In this document: positions 36,232-48,300 of the stretch, piece after piece
Layout of the letters: every line of letters begins with the position of its first letter
Position numbering within the stretch: the stretch's first letter is position 1
Assembly: GCF_017312485.1 (NCBI RefSeq)
Contig: NZ_BMBA01000003.1
Coordinates: 405,898 to 469,897 of the forward strand
From: Clostridium zeae
GTDB taxonomy: Bacteria > Bacillota > Clostridia > Clostridiales > Clostridiaceae
DNA: 64,000 nucleotides
Direction: 5' to 3'
The notes under the pieces: model-generated
Databases searched by the model: none
What the model was told of the DNA's origin: nothing
Seen by the model: only the letters and a program-made list of their open reading frames with translations
Position numbers and translations under genes: made by a program

Positions 36232-36567
36232 TTAAGCTCTTTCTTTAACAACTAGTGTTATATGACTTGTTCTCTTGTTTATTCTGAACGCTCTACCTTG
36301 AGCATGAGGTCTGAATCTCTTTAATGTTGGTCCTTGACCTACATGTGCTTGTGCTACAAATAATCTGCTAACATCTAAACTATGATTGTTTTCAGCGTTA
36401 GCAACAGCTGACTTAAGTACTTTGTTTATTACTTCAGCAGCATCTTTTGGAGTGTATTGTAATATAGCAAAAGCTTCATTAACATTTTTTCCTCTTATTA
36501 AATCAAGAACAACTCCTACTTTTAAAGGAGACATTCTTACATACTTAGCTATAGCTTTAGCTTCCAT
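36232..36567 (-). CDS. rplV: Ribosomal protein L22
   Basis: 50S protein whose beta-hairpin lines the exit tunnel and affects macrolide action. [20 protein letters not shown] and [20 protein letters not shown] are diagnostic; 111 residues with an intact tunnel loop. AGGAGGAAC precedes the ATG. Confidence 0.97.
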   Translation of the reverse strand: MEAKAIAKYVRMSPLKVGVVLDLIRGKNVNEAFAILQYTPKDAAEVINKVLKSAVANAENNHSLDVSRLFVAQAHVGQGPTLKRFRPHAQGRAFRINKRTSHITLVVKERA

Positions 36568-36591
36568 TCTAAGTTCCTCCTTTCCAGGCTA

Positions 36592-36873
36592 TTACTTTCT
36601 CTTTGAAGTCTTTTCTGTATCAACATGACCTTTGAAAGTTCTTGTCAATGCAAATTCACCTAATTTATGTCCAACCATATCTTCTGATACATAAACTGGA
36701 ACATGCTTTCTTCCGTCATGTACAGCAATTGTATGACCAATCATTTCTGGGAATATAGTTGAGCTTCTTGACCAAGTCTTTACAACTTTCTTGTCACCAG
36801 CTTGATTCATTTCTTCTATTTTCTTCATAAGACCAGCATGCACGAAAGGTCCCTTTTTAGTTGATCTACTCAC
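36592..36873 (-). CDS. rpsS: Ribosomal protein S19
   Basis: 30S head protein paired with S13 near the A-site t[23 protein letters not shown] and [16 protein letters not shown] identify it; 93 residues. GGGAGGATATTCT precedes the ATG. A 9-bp hairpin sits in the gap after rplB. Confidence 0.97.
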   Translation of the reverse strand: MSRSTKKGPFVHAGLMKKIEEMNQAGDKKVVKTWSRSSTIFPEMIGHTIAVHDGRKHVPVYVSEDMVGHKLGEFALTRTFKGHVDTEKTSKRK

Positions 36874-36914
36874 TAGAATATCCTCCCTTCACTTTCCGAA
36901 TAAGTTAGTAAGCT

Positions 36915-36941
36915 ATGAAGAGAATTAAGCACTCTCTTCAT
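36915..36941 (-). other. Hairpin between rplB and rpsS
   Basis: ATGAAGAGA (36915-36923) and TCTCTTCAT (36933-36941) pair perfectly around 9 bases, directly after the rplB stop. It lacks a U-run, so it probably affects RNA processing or stability rather than ending transcription. Confidence 0.5.
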
Positions 36942-36942
36942 A

Positions 36943-37776
36943 CTACTTTTTGTTTCTTCTCTTAATAATGAATCTATCAGAGTATTTTTTATGCTTTCTT
37001 GTCTTGTATCCAAGAGCTGGTTTACCCCATGGTGTTAATGGTGATGGTCTACCTACTGGTGACTTACCTTCACCACCTCCGTGTGGATGGTCTACTGGGT
37101 TCATTACAGATCCTCTTACAGTTGGTCTCCAACCCATGTGTCTCTTTCTACCAGCTTTACCTATCTTGATGATTTCATGTGTTAAGTTTGATACAGTACC
37201 TATAGTAGCTCTGCATTCAATTCTAACATATCTCATTTCACCTGAAGGTAATCTTAAAGTAGCATATCCGCCTTCTTTAGCCATTAGCTGAGCAGCTGTA
37301 CCAGCCGATCTAACCATTTGGCCACCCTTACCAGCTTGTAATTCTACATTGTGTACAAATGTACCAACTGGAATGTTCTTTAAAGGAAGAGCGTTTCCTG
37401 GTTTTATATCTGATTCTGGTCCTGATACTATTACATCTCCAACTTTTAATCCAACTGGAGCAAGTATGTATCTCTTCTCACCATCAGCATATACAACAAG
37501 TGCTATATAAGCAGATCTGTTTGGATCGTATTCTATAGTAGCAACCTTTGCTGTAATTCCATCTTTGTTTCTTTTAAAATCGATAATTCTGTATTTTCTC
37601 TTAGCTCCACCACCGTGGTGTCTAACAGTTATTTTACCCTGTGCATTTCTACCACCAGTACTACTTAATGATACAAGAAGTGATTTCTCAGGTATATCAG
37701 TAGTTATTTCTTCGAAAGTAGACATAGTCATATTTCTTCTGGATGGAGTGGTAGGGTTAAACTTCTTAACTGCCAT
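36943..37776 (-). CDS. rplB: Ribosomal protein L2
   Basis: Highly conserved 50S protein near the peptidyl transferase centre, needed for subunit joining. [20 protein letters not shown] near residue 225 includes the essential His region, and [20 protein letters not shown] lies near the N-terminal OB fold; 277 residues. GGAGGG precedes the ATG. Confidence 0.97.
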   Translation of the reverse strand: MAVKKFNPTTPSRRNMTMSTFEEITTDIPEKSLLVSLSSTGGRNAQGKITVRHHGGGAKRKYRIIDFKRNKDGITAKVATIEYDPNRSAYIALVVYADGEKRYILAPVGLKVGDVIVSGPESDIKPGNALPLKNIPVGTFVHNVELQAGKGGQMVRSAGTAAQLMAKEGGYATLRLPSGEMRYVRIECRATIGTVSNLTHEIIKIGKAGRKRHMGWRPTVRGSVMNPVDHPHGGGEGKSPVGRPSPLTPWGKPALGYKTRKHKKYSDRFIIKRRNKK

Positions 37777-37833
37777 TTAAATTCCCTCCTTCTTACGCTT
37801 ATCTGGCCTTACGACCAATAACTGCTTTTATTA

Positions 37834-38130
37834 TTATTGCATTCCTTCAAAGAATTCAATAGTTTTGCTATCAGCTGCTAATTTAACTACAGCTTTTTTG
37901 AAGTCAGCTCTCTTTCCGATGTGAACGCCAACTCTCTTTGTCTTTCCTTCAACTCTCATAGTTTTAACATCTTCAACTGTTACGCCGAAAACTTCTTCTA
38001 CAGCTTTCTTTATTTGAACTTTGTTTGCTGATTTATGAACTATGAAGGTGTATTTTTTTTCTGCCATTATTGCCATACTCTTTTCAGTTATAACTGGCTT
38101 TCTTATTATATCATGGCTTGTTAAATTCAT
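37834..38130 (-). CDS. rplW: Ribosomal protein L23
   Basis: 50S tunnel-exit protein that docks trigger factor and [23 protein letters not shown] and [20 protein letters not shown] identify it; 98 residues. The ATG overlaps the rplD stop by one base (TAATG), with GGAGG ten bases upstream inside rplD. Confidence 0.96.
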   Translation of the reverse strand: MNLTSHDIIRKPVITEKSMAIMAEKKYTFIVHKSANKVQIKKAVEEVFGVTVEDVKTMRVEGKTKRVGVHIGKRADFKKAVVKLAADSKTIEFFEGMQ

Positions 38131-38750
38131 TATGCGTACACCTCCTCAATCTTAGCTACTGCATCTTTAGTGATCACTAGCTTATCATATTTTAATAAAT
38201 CATAAACATTAATATTATTTACTGGAACTACTGCAACTCCAGGAATATTTCTTGCTGATTTATATACATTTTCGTTTGATTCAGCAGTTACTATTAATGT
38301 CTTCTTTGCTTCTAAAGCATTTAAAAGACTAATAACTTGCTTTGTCTTTGGAGCTTCGAAATCTAAACCTTCAAGAACTAATAAGCTGTTATCAACTACT
38401 TTACTGCTTAATGCAGATTTCATAGCAACTCTTCTCATAGTCTTTGGTATAGATACTCTATAACTTCTTGGCTTTGGTGCAAATACGATACCACCGTGTG
38501 CCCATTGTGGTGATCTAGTTGAACCCTGTCTTGCTCTACCAGTTCCTTTTTGTCTCCATGGCTTTATTCCACCACCTGAAACTTCAGCTCTTGTTTTAGC
38601 TGATTGAGTTCCTTGTCTTTTATTAGCAAGCAATGCTACAACTACTTGATGCATTGCATGTTCATTTATTTCAACTCCGAACACATTTTCATTTAATTGG
38701 AAATCTCCAACTTTTTGTCCTTCTTTATTAAATAATCCTACTACAGGCAT
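38130..38750 (-). CDS. rplD: Ribosomal protein L4
   Basis: 50S protein whose loop forms part of the exit tunnel and which represses the S10 operon in enterics. The tunnel loop [20 protein letters not shown] is intact. The second ATG (38750) is seven bases after GGAGG and is preferred, giving 206 residues; an adjacent ATG lies one codon upstream. Confidence 0.96.
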   Translation of the reverse strand: MPVVGLFNKEGQKVGDFQLNENVFGVEINEHAMHQVVVALLANKRQGTQSAKTRAEVSGGGIKPWRQKGTGRARQGSTRSPQWAHGGIVFAPKPRSYRVSIPKTMRRVAMKSALSSKVVDNSLLVLEGLDFEAPKTKQVISLLNALEAKKTLIVTAESNENVYKSARNIPGVAVVPVNNINVYDLLKYDKLVITKDAVAKIEEVYA

Positions 38751-38775
38751 CATTATTCCTCCTTTCTACAGAAAA

Positions 38776-39405
38776 TTAACCCTTAACTGAGTTTCTTATA
38801 ACTACAGTTCCCTTATTAGGACCTGGGATACCACCCTTTATTAGTATAAGATTCTTTTCAGGCATTACTTTTACAACTTCTAAATTAAGAACAGTTGTAT
38901 TTTCAGCACCCATATGTCCAGGCATTTTCTTATTCTTAAATGTTCTTGATGGATCTGAAGAAGCTCCCATTGAACCAACAGATCTGTGGAACTTAGAACC
39001 GTGAGTCATTGGTCCTCTGTGTCCATTCCATCTCTTTATTGTTCCTTGGAATCCCTTACCTTTTGATATACCAGAAACATCAATTTTTTCTCCAACTTGG
39101 AATAAGTCAGCTTTTATTTCTTGACCTATTTCATAAGCTGATACATCTTCAAGTCTGAACTCTTTAAGACGTCTCTTTAATGCAACACCAGCTTTTGCAA
39201 AGTGTCCTTTCATTGGTTTGTTAACCAACTTTTCTCTTACATCACCGAATCCAACTTGTATTGCTTCATAACCATCTTTTTCAACAGTCTTCTTTTGAAC
39301 AACTACACATGGACCAGCTTCAACAACAGTTACTGGAACAACTTTTCCATTTTGATCAAATATTTGAGTCATCCCAATCTTTTTTCCTAATATTGCTTTT
39401 TTCAT
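38776..39405 (-). CDS. rplC: Ribosomal protein L3
   Basis: Early-assembly 50S protein reaching toward the peptidyl transferase centre. [20 protein letters not shown] and [20 protein letters not shown] are diagnostic; 209 residues. AGGAGGTG precedes the ATG, 83 bases after rpsJ. Confidence 0.97.
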   Translation of the reverse strand: MKKAILGKKIGMTQIFDQNGKVVPVTVVEAGPCVVVQKKTVEKDGYEAIQVGFGDVREKLVNKPMKGHFAKAGVALKRRLKEFRLEDVSAYEIGQEIKADLFQVGEKIDVSGISKGKGFQGTIKRWNGHRGPMTHGSKFHRSVGSMGASSDPSRTFKNKKMPGHMGAENTTVLNLEVVKVMPEKNLILIKGGIPGPNKGTVVIRNSVKG

Positions 39406-39488
39406 GTGGTTACACCTCCTAAACTTATTAGCGGATTACTATCAAGCAATCATAATAGTTCAAAATCATAAAAACTTATAATCTAAAA

Positions 39489-39797
39489 TTAAAGCTTTAT
39501 TTCGATATCTACACCTGCTGGAAGATTTAATCTCATTAACGCATCAACAGTTTTTGGTGATGGATTAACGATATCGATTAATCTCTTGTGAGTTCTGATT
39601 TCGAACTGCTCTCTTGAATCCTTATATTTGTGAACTGCTCTAAGAACTGTTATAATATCTTTTTCTGTAGGTAGTGGAACTGGTCCTACAACCTTTGCTC
39701 CAGTAGCCTTAGCAGTTTCAACAATTTTTTCAGCTGATTGATCTAATATTGTGTGATCAAACGCCTTTAATCTGATTCTTATTTTTTGTTTTGACAT
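39489..39797 (-). CDS. rpsJ: Ribosomal protein S10 (NusE)
   Basis: 30S head protein that also acts as NusE in antitermination and transcription-translation coupling. [20 protein letters not shown] and [16 protein letters not shown] identify it; 102 residues. It is the first gene of the S10-spc transcript, with AGGAGGG before the ATG, and is preceded by a ~195-nt structured leader. Confidence 0.97.
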   Translation of the reverse strand: MSKQKIRIRLKAFDHTILDQSAEKIVETAKATGAKVVGPVPLPTEKDIITVLRAVHKYKDSREQFEIRTHKRLIDIVNPSPKTVDALMRLNLPAGVDIEIKL

Positions 39798-39809
39798 CTG
39801 CTTTCCCTC

Positions 39810-39993
39810 CTTTTCATGTACGCATTACTTCTTACGCACAACAGCGGAACTTCTGTAAACTGCACCGGGTGTTTCGTAATTTTAGAAATAGTAATACAGA
39901 TTCCCTGTCGTCGGATTCTAGATCCAGACATACTCATCAAGAATTACCGGGAAGTCCCGCAACCTCTTGATTCATCACTGTTAGCTTTGCAAC
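39810..39993 (-). ncRNA. Structured leader of the S10 operon
   Basis: The leader between the promoter and rpsJ is unusually GC-rich for this genome and strongly folded. ATCAAGA...TCTTGAT encloses GGG-ACTT-CCC, followed by TGTC...GACA enclosing GGAT-TCTAGA-ATCC. Such a leader is expected for ribosomal-protein feedback on the S10 operon. I do not assign it to a named RNA family. Confidence 0.55.
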
Positions 39994-39999
39994 TTCTTT

Positions 40000-40028
40000 A
40001 TTATACTATGAACCAATTTGATTTTCAA
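40000..40028 (-). promoter_or_regulatory. S10 operon promoter
   Basis: On the minus strand TTGAAA (40023-40028), 17 bases, TATAAT (40000-40005), starting near 39993. No other gene-like feature is seen from 40029 to the tuf terminator at 40251. Confidence 0.85.
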
Positions 40029-40250
40029 GCTTTTTTTATCTTTTTACTTCATCTTTGCTAAATAATCTATTTATTATACTTTCTCTGAAATTTGTCCTCA
40101 AATTCCGTTAAATTACTACACATTTTCTTATTTTGCTTATTATTTATTTTTCTATTCATTTTAATATGTACAAGATTAAAATCACTAAACATTTTTTACC
40201 ACACTTAAACTAATTATACCCAGCTTACTTCATTATAATCTTTTAAAGAA

Positions 40251-40290
40251 TAAAAAAATAGCAAGTAAAGACGTCTCTTTACTTGCTATT
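40251..40290 (-). terminator. Terminator of the fusA-tuf transcript
   Basis: AATAGCAAGTAAAGA (40257-40271) and TCTTTACTTGCTATT (40276-40290) pair perfectly around CGTC-type loop bases, and on the minus strand a T7 tract follows. It lies 210 bases after the tuf stop. Confidence 0.85.
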
Positions 40291-40440
40291 TAAGGCCTTT
40301 TTGAACTTATGAATTAATATTGCGCTTATCAATTCACGTTTAAGTATATACTCGAACCATTCCTTTACTCTAAATAATAATCCTAGTTTGCGCAAACTAT
40401 TTTTAGTATTCAGATTCAGGCATATTTCCCGAAAGTTCAA
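40279..40440 (-). CDS. Possible 53-residue small protein in the tuf 3-prime region
   Basis: An open frame from TTG (40438-40440) to TAA (40279-40281), with the stop inside the terminator stem, as also seen for the histidine kinase at 8.3 kb. The product has an amphipathic, basic second half (FRVKEWFEYILKRELISAIL, then HKFKKALNSK). No ribosome binding site is obvious before the TTG and no family is recognised. It could equally be a remnant of a longer gene or part of a long 3-prime untranslated region. The gap also holds the palindrome AGTTTGCGCAAACT. Confidence 0.25.
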   Translation of the reverse strand: MNFREICLNLNTKNSLRKLGLLFRVKEWFEYILKRELISAILIHKFKKALNSK

Positions 40441-40502
40441 CCGGTACTAATCAAAACAATTTATATAAATTATAATTTAACACTAACTAAATGTGAAGAA
40501 TA

Positions 40503-41696
40503 TTAGCCGATGATGCTAGTAACAACACCTGAACCTACAGTTCTTCCACCTTCTCTTATAGCGAATCTTAATCCTTCATCCATCGCTACTTGAGTGATTA
40601 ATTCAACGTTCATGTCAATGTGGTCTCCTGGCATAACCATTTCCATTCCATCTGGTAACTTGATTGATCCTGTTACGTCAGTTGTTCTGAAATAGAATTG
40701 TGGTCTGTATCCATCGAAGAATGGTGTATGTCTTCCGCCTTCTTCTTTCTTAAGTACGTATACTTGACCTACGAACTTGTTGTGTGGGTTTACTGATCCA
40801 GTTTTTGCTAATACTTGACCTCTTTCGATGTCTGCTCTTTGAACACCTCTTAATAGAGCTCCTATATTATCTCCTGCTTGTGCTTCATCTAGTAACTTTC
40901 TGAACATTTCTATTCCTGTTACTACTACTTTTCTTCTTTCTTCTGATAAACCGATTATTTCTACTTCTTCACCTACATGTAGTATTCCCTTTTCAACTCT
41001 TCCTGTTGCAACTGTTCCTCTACCTGTGATTGTGAATACATCTTCTATTGGCATTAAGAATGGCTTATCTGTTGCTCTTTCTGGTGTTGGGATATAGTTA
41101 TCTACTGCATCCATTAACTCAGCGATACAAGCTGTTGCAGCTTCATCTGTTGGGTTTTCTAATGCTTTTAATGCTGATCCCTTTATTACTGGAATGTCAT
41201 CTCCTGGGAAGTTGTATTCGCTTAATAATTCTCTAACTTCCATTTCAACTAATTCTAATAATTCTTCGTCATCAACCATATCTGCTTTATTTAAGAATAC
41301 TACTATATAGTCAACACCTACTCTTGATGCTAGTAGTATATGTTCTCTTGTTTGTGGCATTGGGCCATCTGCTGCTGATACAACTAATATAGCTCCATCC
41401 ATTTGTGCTGCTCCTGTTATCATGTTCTTAACATAGTCAGCATGTCCTGGACAGTCAACGTGAGCGTAATGTCTGTTTTCTGTTTGATACTCAACGTGTG
41501 CTGTATTGATTGTGATTCCTCTTTCTTTTTCTTCTGGTGCCTTATCTATTTCGTCATACTTAAATGCTTCTGCAAATCCCTTGTTTGCTAATACTGATGT
41601 TATTGCTGCTGTTAATGTTGTCTTACCGTGATCTACGTGTCCTATTGTTCCGATATTTACGTGTGGCTTATTTCTTTCAAATTTAGACTTTGCCAT
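40503..41696 (-). CDS. tuf: Elongation factor Tu, copy 1
   Basis: GTPase that delivers aminoacyl-tRNA to the ribosome. G1 GHVDHGKT (19-26), DCPGHAD and NKADM are intact; 397 residues. It differs from the second copy (59975-61168) at only three residues (N for S in [10 protein letters not shown] for E in KLPDGMEM, I for V near the end in TSIIG). It follows fusA by 46 bases in the rpsL-rpsG-fusA-tuf string. GGAGG lies before the ATG. Confidence 0.97.
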   Translation of the reverse strand: MAKSKFERNKPHVNIGTIGHVDHGKTTLTAAITSVLANKGFAEAFKYDEIDKAPEEKERGITINTAHVEYQTENRHYAHVDCPGHADYVKNMITGAAQMDGAILVVSAADGPMPQTREHILLASRVGVDYIVVFLNKADMVDDEELLELVEMEVRELLSEYNFPGDDIPVIKGSALKALENPTDEAATACIAELMDAVDNYIPTPERATDKPFLMPIEDVFTITGRGTVATGRVEKGILHVGEEVEIIGLSEERRKVVVTGIEMFRKLLDEAQAGDNIGALLRGVQRADIERGQVLAKTGSVNPHNKFVGQVYVLKKEEGGRHTPFFDGYRPQFYFRTTDVTGSIKLPDGMEMVMPGDHIDMNVELITQVAMDEGLRFAIREGGRTVGSGVVTSIIG

Positions 41697-41742
41697 TTTT
41701 GAATTCCTCCTTAAAATAACTTTTATATAATTAAGCTATCTA

Positions 41743-43806
41743 TTAAGCTTTTTTACCTGCTATTTGTTCTTGAATGCTCTTTGGTACTTCTTCATAATGA
41801 TCGAATACCATTGTGTAAGTTCCTCTACCTTGAGTTCTTGATCTTAGAGTTGTAGCATAACCAAACATCTCTGAAAGTGGAACGAATGCTCTGATAACTT
41901 GAGCTCCATTTAAAGCTTCCATTCCTTCGATTCTTCCTCTTCTTGAGTTAAGGTCACCCATAACATCTCCCATGTACTCTTCAGGCATTGTAACTTCAAC
42001 TTTCATTGAAGGTTCAAGTAATACTGGGTTTGCTTTAGCCATAGCATTCTTAAATGCCATAGATCCAGCGATCTTAAATGCCATTTCTGATGAGTCAACT
42101 TCATGGTATGATCCATGAACTACTTTTACCTTGAAGTTTATAACTGGGTATCCAGCTATAATACCATTCTTAGATGCTTCTTGAATACCGTTGTCGATAG
42201 CTGGAATATATTCTCTTGGAATAGCTCCTCCAACAACACCGTTTTCAAACTTGTATTCTCCTTCATTTGGTTCCATTTCAATAACGCAATGACCGTATTG
42301 TCCTTTACCACCTGATTGCTTAGCATACTTAGCTTCTGCTTTAACTGCAGCTCTAATTGTTTCTTTGTAAGCAACTTGAGGAGCACCTACATTACATTCA
42401 ACCTTGAATTCTCTTGTAAGTCTATCAACTATAATTTCAAGATGTAATTCACCCATACCAGCTATAATTGTTTGACCTGTTTCTTGGTTTGTGTAAGTTT
42501 TGAATGATGGATCTTCTTCAGCTAATTTAGCAAGAGCTAAGCCCATCTTTTCTTGACCTGCTTTTGTCTTTGGCTCTATAGCAACATTTATAACTGGTTC
42601 TGGGAATTCCATAGACTCAAGAACTATTGGTCTATCTTCATCACATAAAGTATCACCTGTTGTAGTGTTCTTTAAACCGATAACTGCTCCTAATTCACCT
42701 GCTTCTAATTCTTCAACTTCTTCTCTAGAATTAGCATGCATCTTAACAAGTCTACCAATTCTTTCTTTCTTATTCTTAGTTGAGTTAAGTACATATGTAC
42801 CACTCTTCATAACACCAGAATAAATTCTTGTAAATGCTAACTTACCAACAAATGGGTCAGTAGCTATCTTAAATGCTAGTGCTGACATAGGAACATCATC
42901 TGATGCTTCTCTTGTATCAGCTTCGCCTTCTAAGCTTGTTCCTTGAACTGCAGGTATATCTAATGGTGATGGTAAATAATCAACAACTCCATCAATCATT
43001 AACTGAACACCCTTGTTTTTGTATGAAGAACCACATATACATGGAACTATTTGATTAGCTATAGTAGCTTTTCTTAAAGCTGCTTTTAACTCTTCTGCAG
43101 TTATTTCTTCACCTTCAAGGTATTTCATCATTAATTCTTCATCAGTTTCAGCTATAGCTTCAACCATTGCAGCTCTATATTCTTCTGCTTGATCTGCTAA
43201 TTCTGCTGGTATATCTTCTTCTCTTACATCTTTTCCAAGATCGTCATAGTAAACTTCAGCCTTATTCTTTAAAAGATCTATTATTCCTTTAAAGTTTTCT
43301 TCTGACCCAACTGGTATTTGTATTGGAACAGCATTAGCTTTCAATCTATCTCTAACTGTATTAATACATCTGAAGAAATCTGCTCCAGTTGCATCCATCT
43401 TGTTTACATAAATCATTCTTGGAACTCCATACTTGTCTGCCTGTCTCCATACAGTTTCAGTTTGAGGTTCAACACCTGATTTTGCATCTAATACAGTTAC
43501 AGCACCGTCAAGTACTCTAAGAGATCTTTCAACCTCTATTGTAAAATCTACGTGTCCTGGTGTATCTATTATATTTAATTCATGATCTTTCCATACACAT
43601 GTTGTAGCAGCAGAAGTAATAGTTATACCTCTTTCTTGCTCTTGAACCATCCAGTCCATTGTTGCTGCGCCTTCATGAACTTCACCTATTTTATGACTCT
43701 TTCCAGTGTAGAATAATATACGCTCAGTAGTTGTTGTCTTACCAGCATCTATATGAGCCATTATTCCAAAGTTACGGAATTTTTCTAACGAAAATTTTCT
43801 AGCCAT
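41743..43806 (-). CDS. fusA: Elongation factor G
   Basis: GTPase that translocates tRNA and mRNA after peptide bond formation. G1 [12 protein letters not shown] (17-28), DTPGHVDF and NKMDATG are intact; 687 residues with the C-terminal domain IV/V signature [15 protein letters not shown] and [17 protein letters not shown] precedes the ATG. It lies after rpsG with a stem-loop in the 75-base gap. Confidence 0.97.
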   Translation of the reverse strand: MARKFSLEKFRNFGIMAHIDAGKTTTTERILFYTGKSHKIGEVHEGAATMDWMVQEQERGITITSAATTCVWKDHELNIIDTPGHVDFTIEVERSLRVLDGAVTVLDAKSGVEPQTETVWRQADKYGVPRMIYVNKMDATGADFFRCINTVRDRLKANAVPIQIPVGSEENFKGIIDLLKNKAEVYYDDLGKDVREEDIPAELADQAEEYRAAMVEAIAETDEELMMKYLEGEEITAEELKAALRKATIANQIVPCICGSSYKNKGVQLMIDGVVDYLPSPLDIPAVQGTSLEGEADTREASDDVPMSALAFKIATDPFVGKLAFTRIYSGVMKSGTYVLNSTKNKKERIGRLVKMHANSREEVEELEAGELGAVIGLKNTTTGDTLCDEDRPIVLESMEFPEPVINVAIEPKTKAGQEKMGLALAKLAEEDPSFKTYTNQETGQTIIAGMGELHLEIIVDRLTREFKVECNVGAPQVAYKETIRAAVKAEAKYAKQSGGKGQYGHCVIEMEPNEGEYKFENGVVGGAIPREYIPAIDNGIQEASKNGIIAGYPVINFKVKVVHGSYHEVDSSEMAFKIAGSMAFKNAMAKANPVLLEPSMKVEVTMPEEYMGDVMGDLNSRRGRIEGMEALNGAQVIRAFVPLSEMFGYATTLRSRTQGRGTYTMVFDHYEEVPKSIQEQIAGKKA

Positions 43807-43845
43807 GAAACATTTCCTCCTCTCGATTTATGTTATAAATTCGAC

Positions 43846-43877
43846 AAAACTGCTTTGGCACAAGCCAAAACAGTTTT
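43846..43877 (-). other. Hairpin between rpsG and fusA
   Basis: AAAACTGCTTTGGC (43846-43859) pairs with GCCAAAACAGTTTT (43864-43877) with one mismatch and a 4-base loop. No long U-run follows on the minus strand; it is followed by GTCGAATT. Probably a partial terminator or an RNA processing/stability element. Confidence 0.55.
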
Positions 43878-43881
43878 ATGA

Positions 43882-44373
<492 letters not shown>

Positions 44374-44493
44374 TTAATTTTAAGTTCATCGGTACTCGGT
44401 AAATTAATACCGCAAAGCGCTCTGACTTCTGCTATCTAAATAAATCTATATAAATCTATGTAAATGCTGAAGACATAGCACTGTCAGCAAAAA

Positions 44494-44871
44494 TTATTTT
44501 TGCTTTGGTCTCTTAGCACCATATTTTGATCTTGACTGCATTCTGTTAGCTACTCCAGCAGAGTCTAATGCTCCTCTTACTATGTGGTATCTAACACCAG
44601 GAAGATCCTTAACTCTTCCACCTCTTATAAGAACAACGCTGTGCTCTTGTAAGTTGTGGCCAACACCTGGAATGTAAGCTGAAACTTCATATCCATTAGT
44701 TAATCTAACTCTCGCAATTTTTCTAAGCGCTGAGTTAGGCTTCTTTGGAGTAGTAGTTTTAACTACAGTACAAACTCCTCTCTTTTGAGGACATTCCTTT
44801 AGTGCTGGTGCAGTTGATTTAGTTGCTAGTGTCTTTCTGCCTTTTCTTACTAATTGGCTTATAGTTGGCAT
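44494..44871 (-). CDS. rpsL: Ribosomal protein S12
   Basis: 30S decoding-centre protein. [20 protein letters not shown] and [20 protein letters not shown] are intact, and the Lys residues altered in streptomycin-resistant mutants appear wild type. It has 125 residues, the short form. AGGAGGTG precedes the ATG. It begins the rpsL-rpsG-fusA-tuf run after the L7Ae-family gene. Confidence 0.97.
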   Translation of the reverse strand: MPTISQLVRKGRKTLATKSTAPALKECPQKRGVCTVVKTTTPKKPNSALRKIARVRLTNGYEVSAYIPGVGHNLQEHSVVLIRGGRVKDLPGVRYHIVRGALDSAGVANRMQSRSKYGAKRPKQK

Positions 44872-44939
44872 TCATTTCACCTCCTGAAAGTTTTTGAACT
44901 ATCTATATAAATATTAGGTGTTCGCTAAGTTAATTTAAG

Positions 44940-45179
44940 TTACTCTAGCATAAGTGTAGCAGCAGAACCTACTTCTATACCACACATACGACCAAGTTCC
45001 TTCATTGTATTAACATACTTTACTTCAACACCATGTTCTTTAGCCAAATCCACTATTGGATTAACTAGCTTTTGTTCAGCATCTTTAGCTATATAAAGAG
45101 TTTTTCCCTCTCCATTTTTCATGGATTTGATACATTGCTTAGTGCCTATGACCTTTTTACCTAAAAGTCTGTCTATCAT
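44940..45179 (-). CDS. L7Ae-family K-turn RNA-binding protein (YbxF-like)
   Basis: A 79-residue protein related to L7Ae/L30e, which in Bacillus (YbxF) binds kink-turn RNA. The start MIDRLLGKKVIGTKQCIKSM and VKYVNTMKELGRMCGIEVGS fit the family, with a Gly-rich RNA-binding end. The ATG at 45179 has GGGAGGTAATTTTC upstream; a start ten codons earlier is rejected. It is conserved between rpoC and rpsL. Its role in the ribosome or on T-box/riboswitch RNAs is not settled. Confidence 0.85.
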   Translation of the reverse strand: MIDRLLGKKVIGTKQCIKSMKNGEGKTLYIAKDAEQKLVNPIVDLAKEHGVEVKYVNTMKELGRMCGIEVGSAATLMLE

Positions 45180-45210
45180 GAAAATTACCTCCCTAATAAA
45201 CAGTAACATA

Positions 45211-45235
45211 GAGGTAAAGCATCAGACTTTACCTC
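45211..45235 (-). other. Hairpin between rpoC and the L7Ae-family gene
   Basis: GAGGTAAAG (45211-45219) and CTTTACCTC (45227-45235) pair perfectly around ATCAGAC-like loop bases. No U-run follows. The 3-prime arm includes CTTTACCTC close to the next ribosome binding site. It could be a partial terminator or a processing site. Confidence 0.5.
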
Positions 45236-45333
45236 AATGCTATCATTAAAACAAGTTAATCTTGTAGAATTGTGCTAAATCACACAAATTGTATTGTATC
45301 ATCTATCAATTTTACTGTCAATATAATTAATTA

Positions 45334-48300
45334 CTACTCTTCCAAAGCATTTGCAGTCTCTTTTTCAGCTAAACTGCTTTCTGTGCTCAATTTTACTGAT
45401 CTGTACCTCATCATACCAGTACCAGCAGGAATTAGTTTACCAATTATTACATTCTCCTTTAATCCAAGTAGCGGATCAATCTTACCCTTTATAGCAGCAT
45501 CAGTTAAAACTCTAGTAGTTTCTTGGAATGATGCAGCAGATAAGAAGCTGTCTGTTGCAAGAGCTGCCTTTGTTATACCAAGAAGAACTTTCTCACCTTG
45601 AGCTAATTCTCCTCCAAAAGCTTGAACTCTTTCATTTTCACCATCAAAATCAAACATATCTATTAATGTACCTGGAAGAAGCTCAGTATCTCCAGATTCA
45701 GTAATTTTAACTTTTCTTGTCATCTGTCTAACAACTACTTCTAGATGCTTATCATTGATATCAACACCTTGAAGTCTGTAAACTTTTTGAACTTCGTTTA
45801 GAAGATATTGTCTAGCTCCATCCACGCCTTTAATTGCCATAACATCATGTGGATTTACTGAACCTTCTGTAACTTCATCGCCGGCTTCTATTACGCTTCC
45901 ATCTGAAACTTTAAGTCTTGATCCAAATGGTATATCGTAGCTATATTCTTCACCTTCATTTGAAGTTATTATAACAGTTCTCTTCTTCTTTGTTTCTTCT
46001 ACTCTTGCTGTACCTGCTATTTCACTTACTATTGCTAATCCCTTTGGCTTTCTTGCTTCGAACAATTCTTCAACTCTAGGAAGACCTTGAGTTATATCTG
46101 CTCCAACAACTCCACCAGTATGGAATGTTCTCATTGTAAGCTGTGTACCAGGCTCACCAATTGATTGAGCTGCTACTATACCTACAGCTTCACCAATGTT
46201 GATCTTTTGTGCTGTTGCCATGTTCATACCATAACATCTAGCGCAAACTCCAACCTTAGCTTTACATGTAAATACAGATCTAATCTTTATTTTATTAACT
46301 CCAGCTGCAACAATCTTATCTGCCATATCATTTTCTATATATGTTTGTGCAGGAACTATAAGTTCTTTAGTTGCTGGATTAATTATATCTTCTGCTATAT
46401 ATCTTCCGACAATTCTTTCTTTAATGGTTTCAATTATTTCATTACCATCTTTTATCTCACTTACATATAAACCTTCTTCAGTGCCACAGTCCTCATGTCT
46501 TACTATAACATCTTGGCTTACATCAACAAGTCTTCTTGTTAAGTATCCTGAGTCAGCAGTCTTAAGAGCTGTATCGGCATTACCTTTTCTAGCACCGTGA
46601 GTTGATATAAAGTACTCTGATACATCTAGACCTTCTCTAAAGGAAGCTCTGATCGGTAATTCTATAATCTTACCTGATGGACTTGCCATAAGACCTCTCA
46701 TACCAGCAAGCTGCTTAATCTGAGATTTAGATCCTCTGGCTCCAGAGTCCGCCATCATGAATATTGGATTGAATTTATCCAAACTGTCCATAAGAGCATT
46801 GGCAACTTCTTCAGTTGTCTTAGTCCATTTTTCTATAACTCTTTCATATCTTTCTTCTTCAGATATGAATCCTCTTCTATACATTTTCTCAATCTTTTCA
46901 ATTGTTTCATCTGTTTCTCTTAAAAGCTCATACTTAGCATCTGGTACTATCATATCTGATGCCGCTACTGTTACAGCACCTATTGTTGAATAGTGATACC
47001 CTTGTGCCTTTATCTTATCAAGCATAACAGATGTCATTGTTGGACCATGAACCATATAACAAGCATCTATAATTTTTCCTAAGGATTTCTTTGTTATCAA
47101 GAAATCAACTTCTAGATTAAATTCGTCTGCTGGATTAGTTCTATCAATAAAACCTAAATCCTGAGGTATAGATTCATTAAATATTATCATACCAACAGTA
47201 GTTTTGATACTGCCTGATCTTCTAATTCCATCCACAACCTTAGACATTCTTACAAATATCTTTGCATGGATTTCTATTTCCTTAACTTGGTAAGCCATTA
47301 TAGCTTCTTCAACTGATGCAAAATGTCTACCTTCTCCTAGAGCTCCATCCTTATCCATTGTTAAATAGTATGAACCTAATACCATATCCTGTGTAGGAAC
47401 AGATACTGGTTTACCATCTGATGGCTTAAGTATATTTCCTGCAGCAAGCATTAAGAATCTTGCTTCGGCTTGAGCTTCCACTGATAAAGGAACATGGACA
47501 GCCATTTGGTCTCCATCAAAGTCTGCATTATATGCTGTACATACAAGTGGGTGAAGCTTTATAGCTCTACCTTCTACAAGCACAGGTTGGAAAGCTTGAA
47601 TTCCAAGTCTATGAAGAGTAGGAGCACGGTTAAGTAATACTGGATGATCTGCAATTACATCTTCAAGTACATCCCATACTTGAGGCATTACTCTTTCTAC
47701 CATTCTCTTTGCACTCTTTATATTGTGAGCTACTCCATCTTGAACTAGCTTTTTCATTACAAAAGGCTTAAATAATTCTAGAGCCATTTCCTTAGGAAGT
47801 CCACATTGGTACATCTTAAGTTCAGGTCCTACAACTATAACAGATCTTCCTGAGTAGTCAACTCTCTTACCAAGTAGATTTTGTCTAAATCTACCTTGCT
47901 TACCTTTAAGCATATCTGATAGAGATTTTAGAGGTCTGTTTCCAGGACCAGTTACCGGTCTTCCTCTTCTACCGTTATCTATTAAAGCATCAACAGCTTC
48001 TTGAAGCATTCTCTTTTCATTTCTAACGATTATGTCAGGAGCTCCAAGATCTAATAACTTCTTAAGTCTGTTATTTCTGTTTATAACTCTTCTGTAAAGA
48101 TCATTTAAGTCAGATGTTGCAAATCTTCCTCCATCTAATTGAACCATTGGTCTTAAATCTGGAGGTATAACTGGAATTACATCAACAATCATCCACTCAG
48201 GATAATTTCCTGATTTTCTGAATGATTCTATAACTTCAAGTCTTCTTATAACTCTAACTCTTTTTTGCCCAGTGCTTGTTTTTAATTCTTCTTTTAGCTC

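Noticed and set aside
39816-40061. Plus-strand open frame across the S10 leader
   Set aside because: It has no ribosome binding site, lies opposite a promoter and structured leader, and its composition follows the leader stems.
41048-41236. Plus-strand open frames opposite both tuf genes, seemingly conserved at 41048-41236 and 60520-60708
   Set aside because: The apparent conservation is only because the two tuf genes are nearly identical on the other strand.
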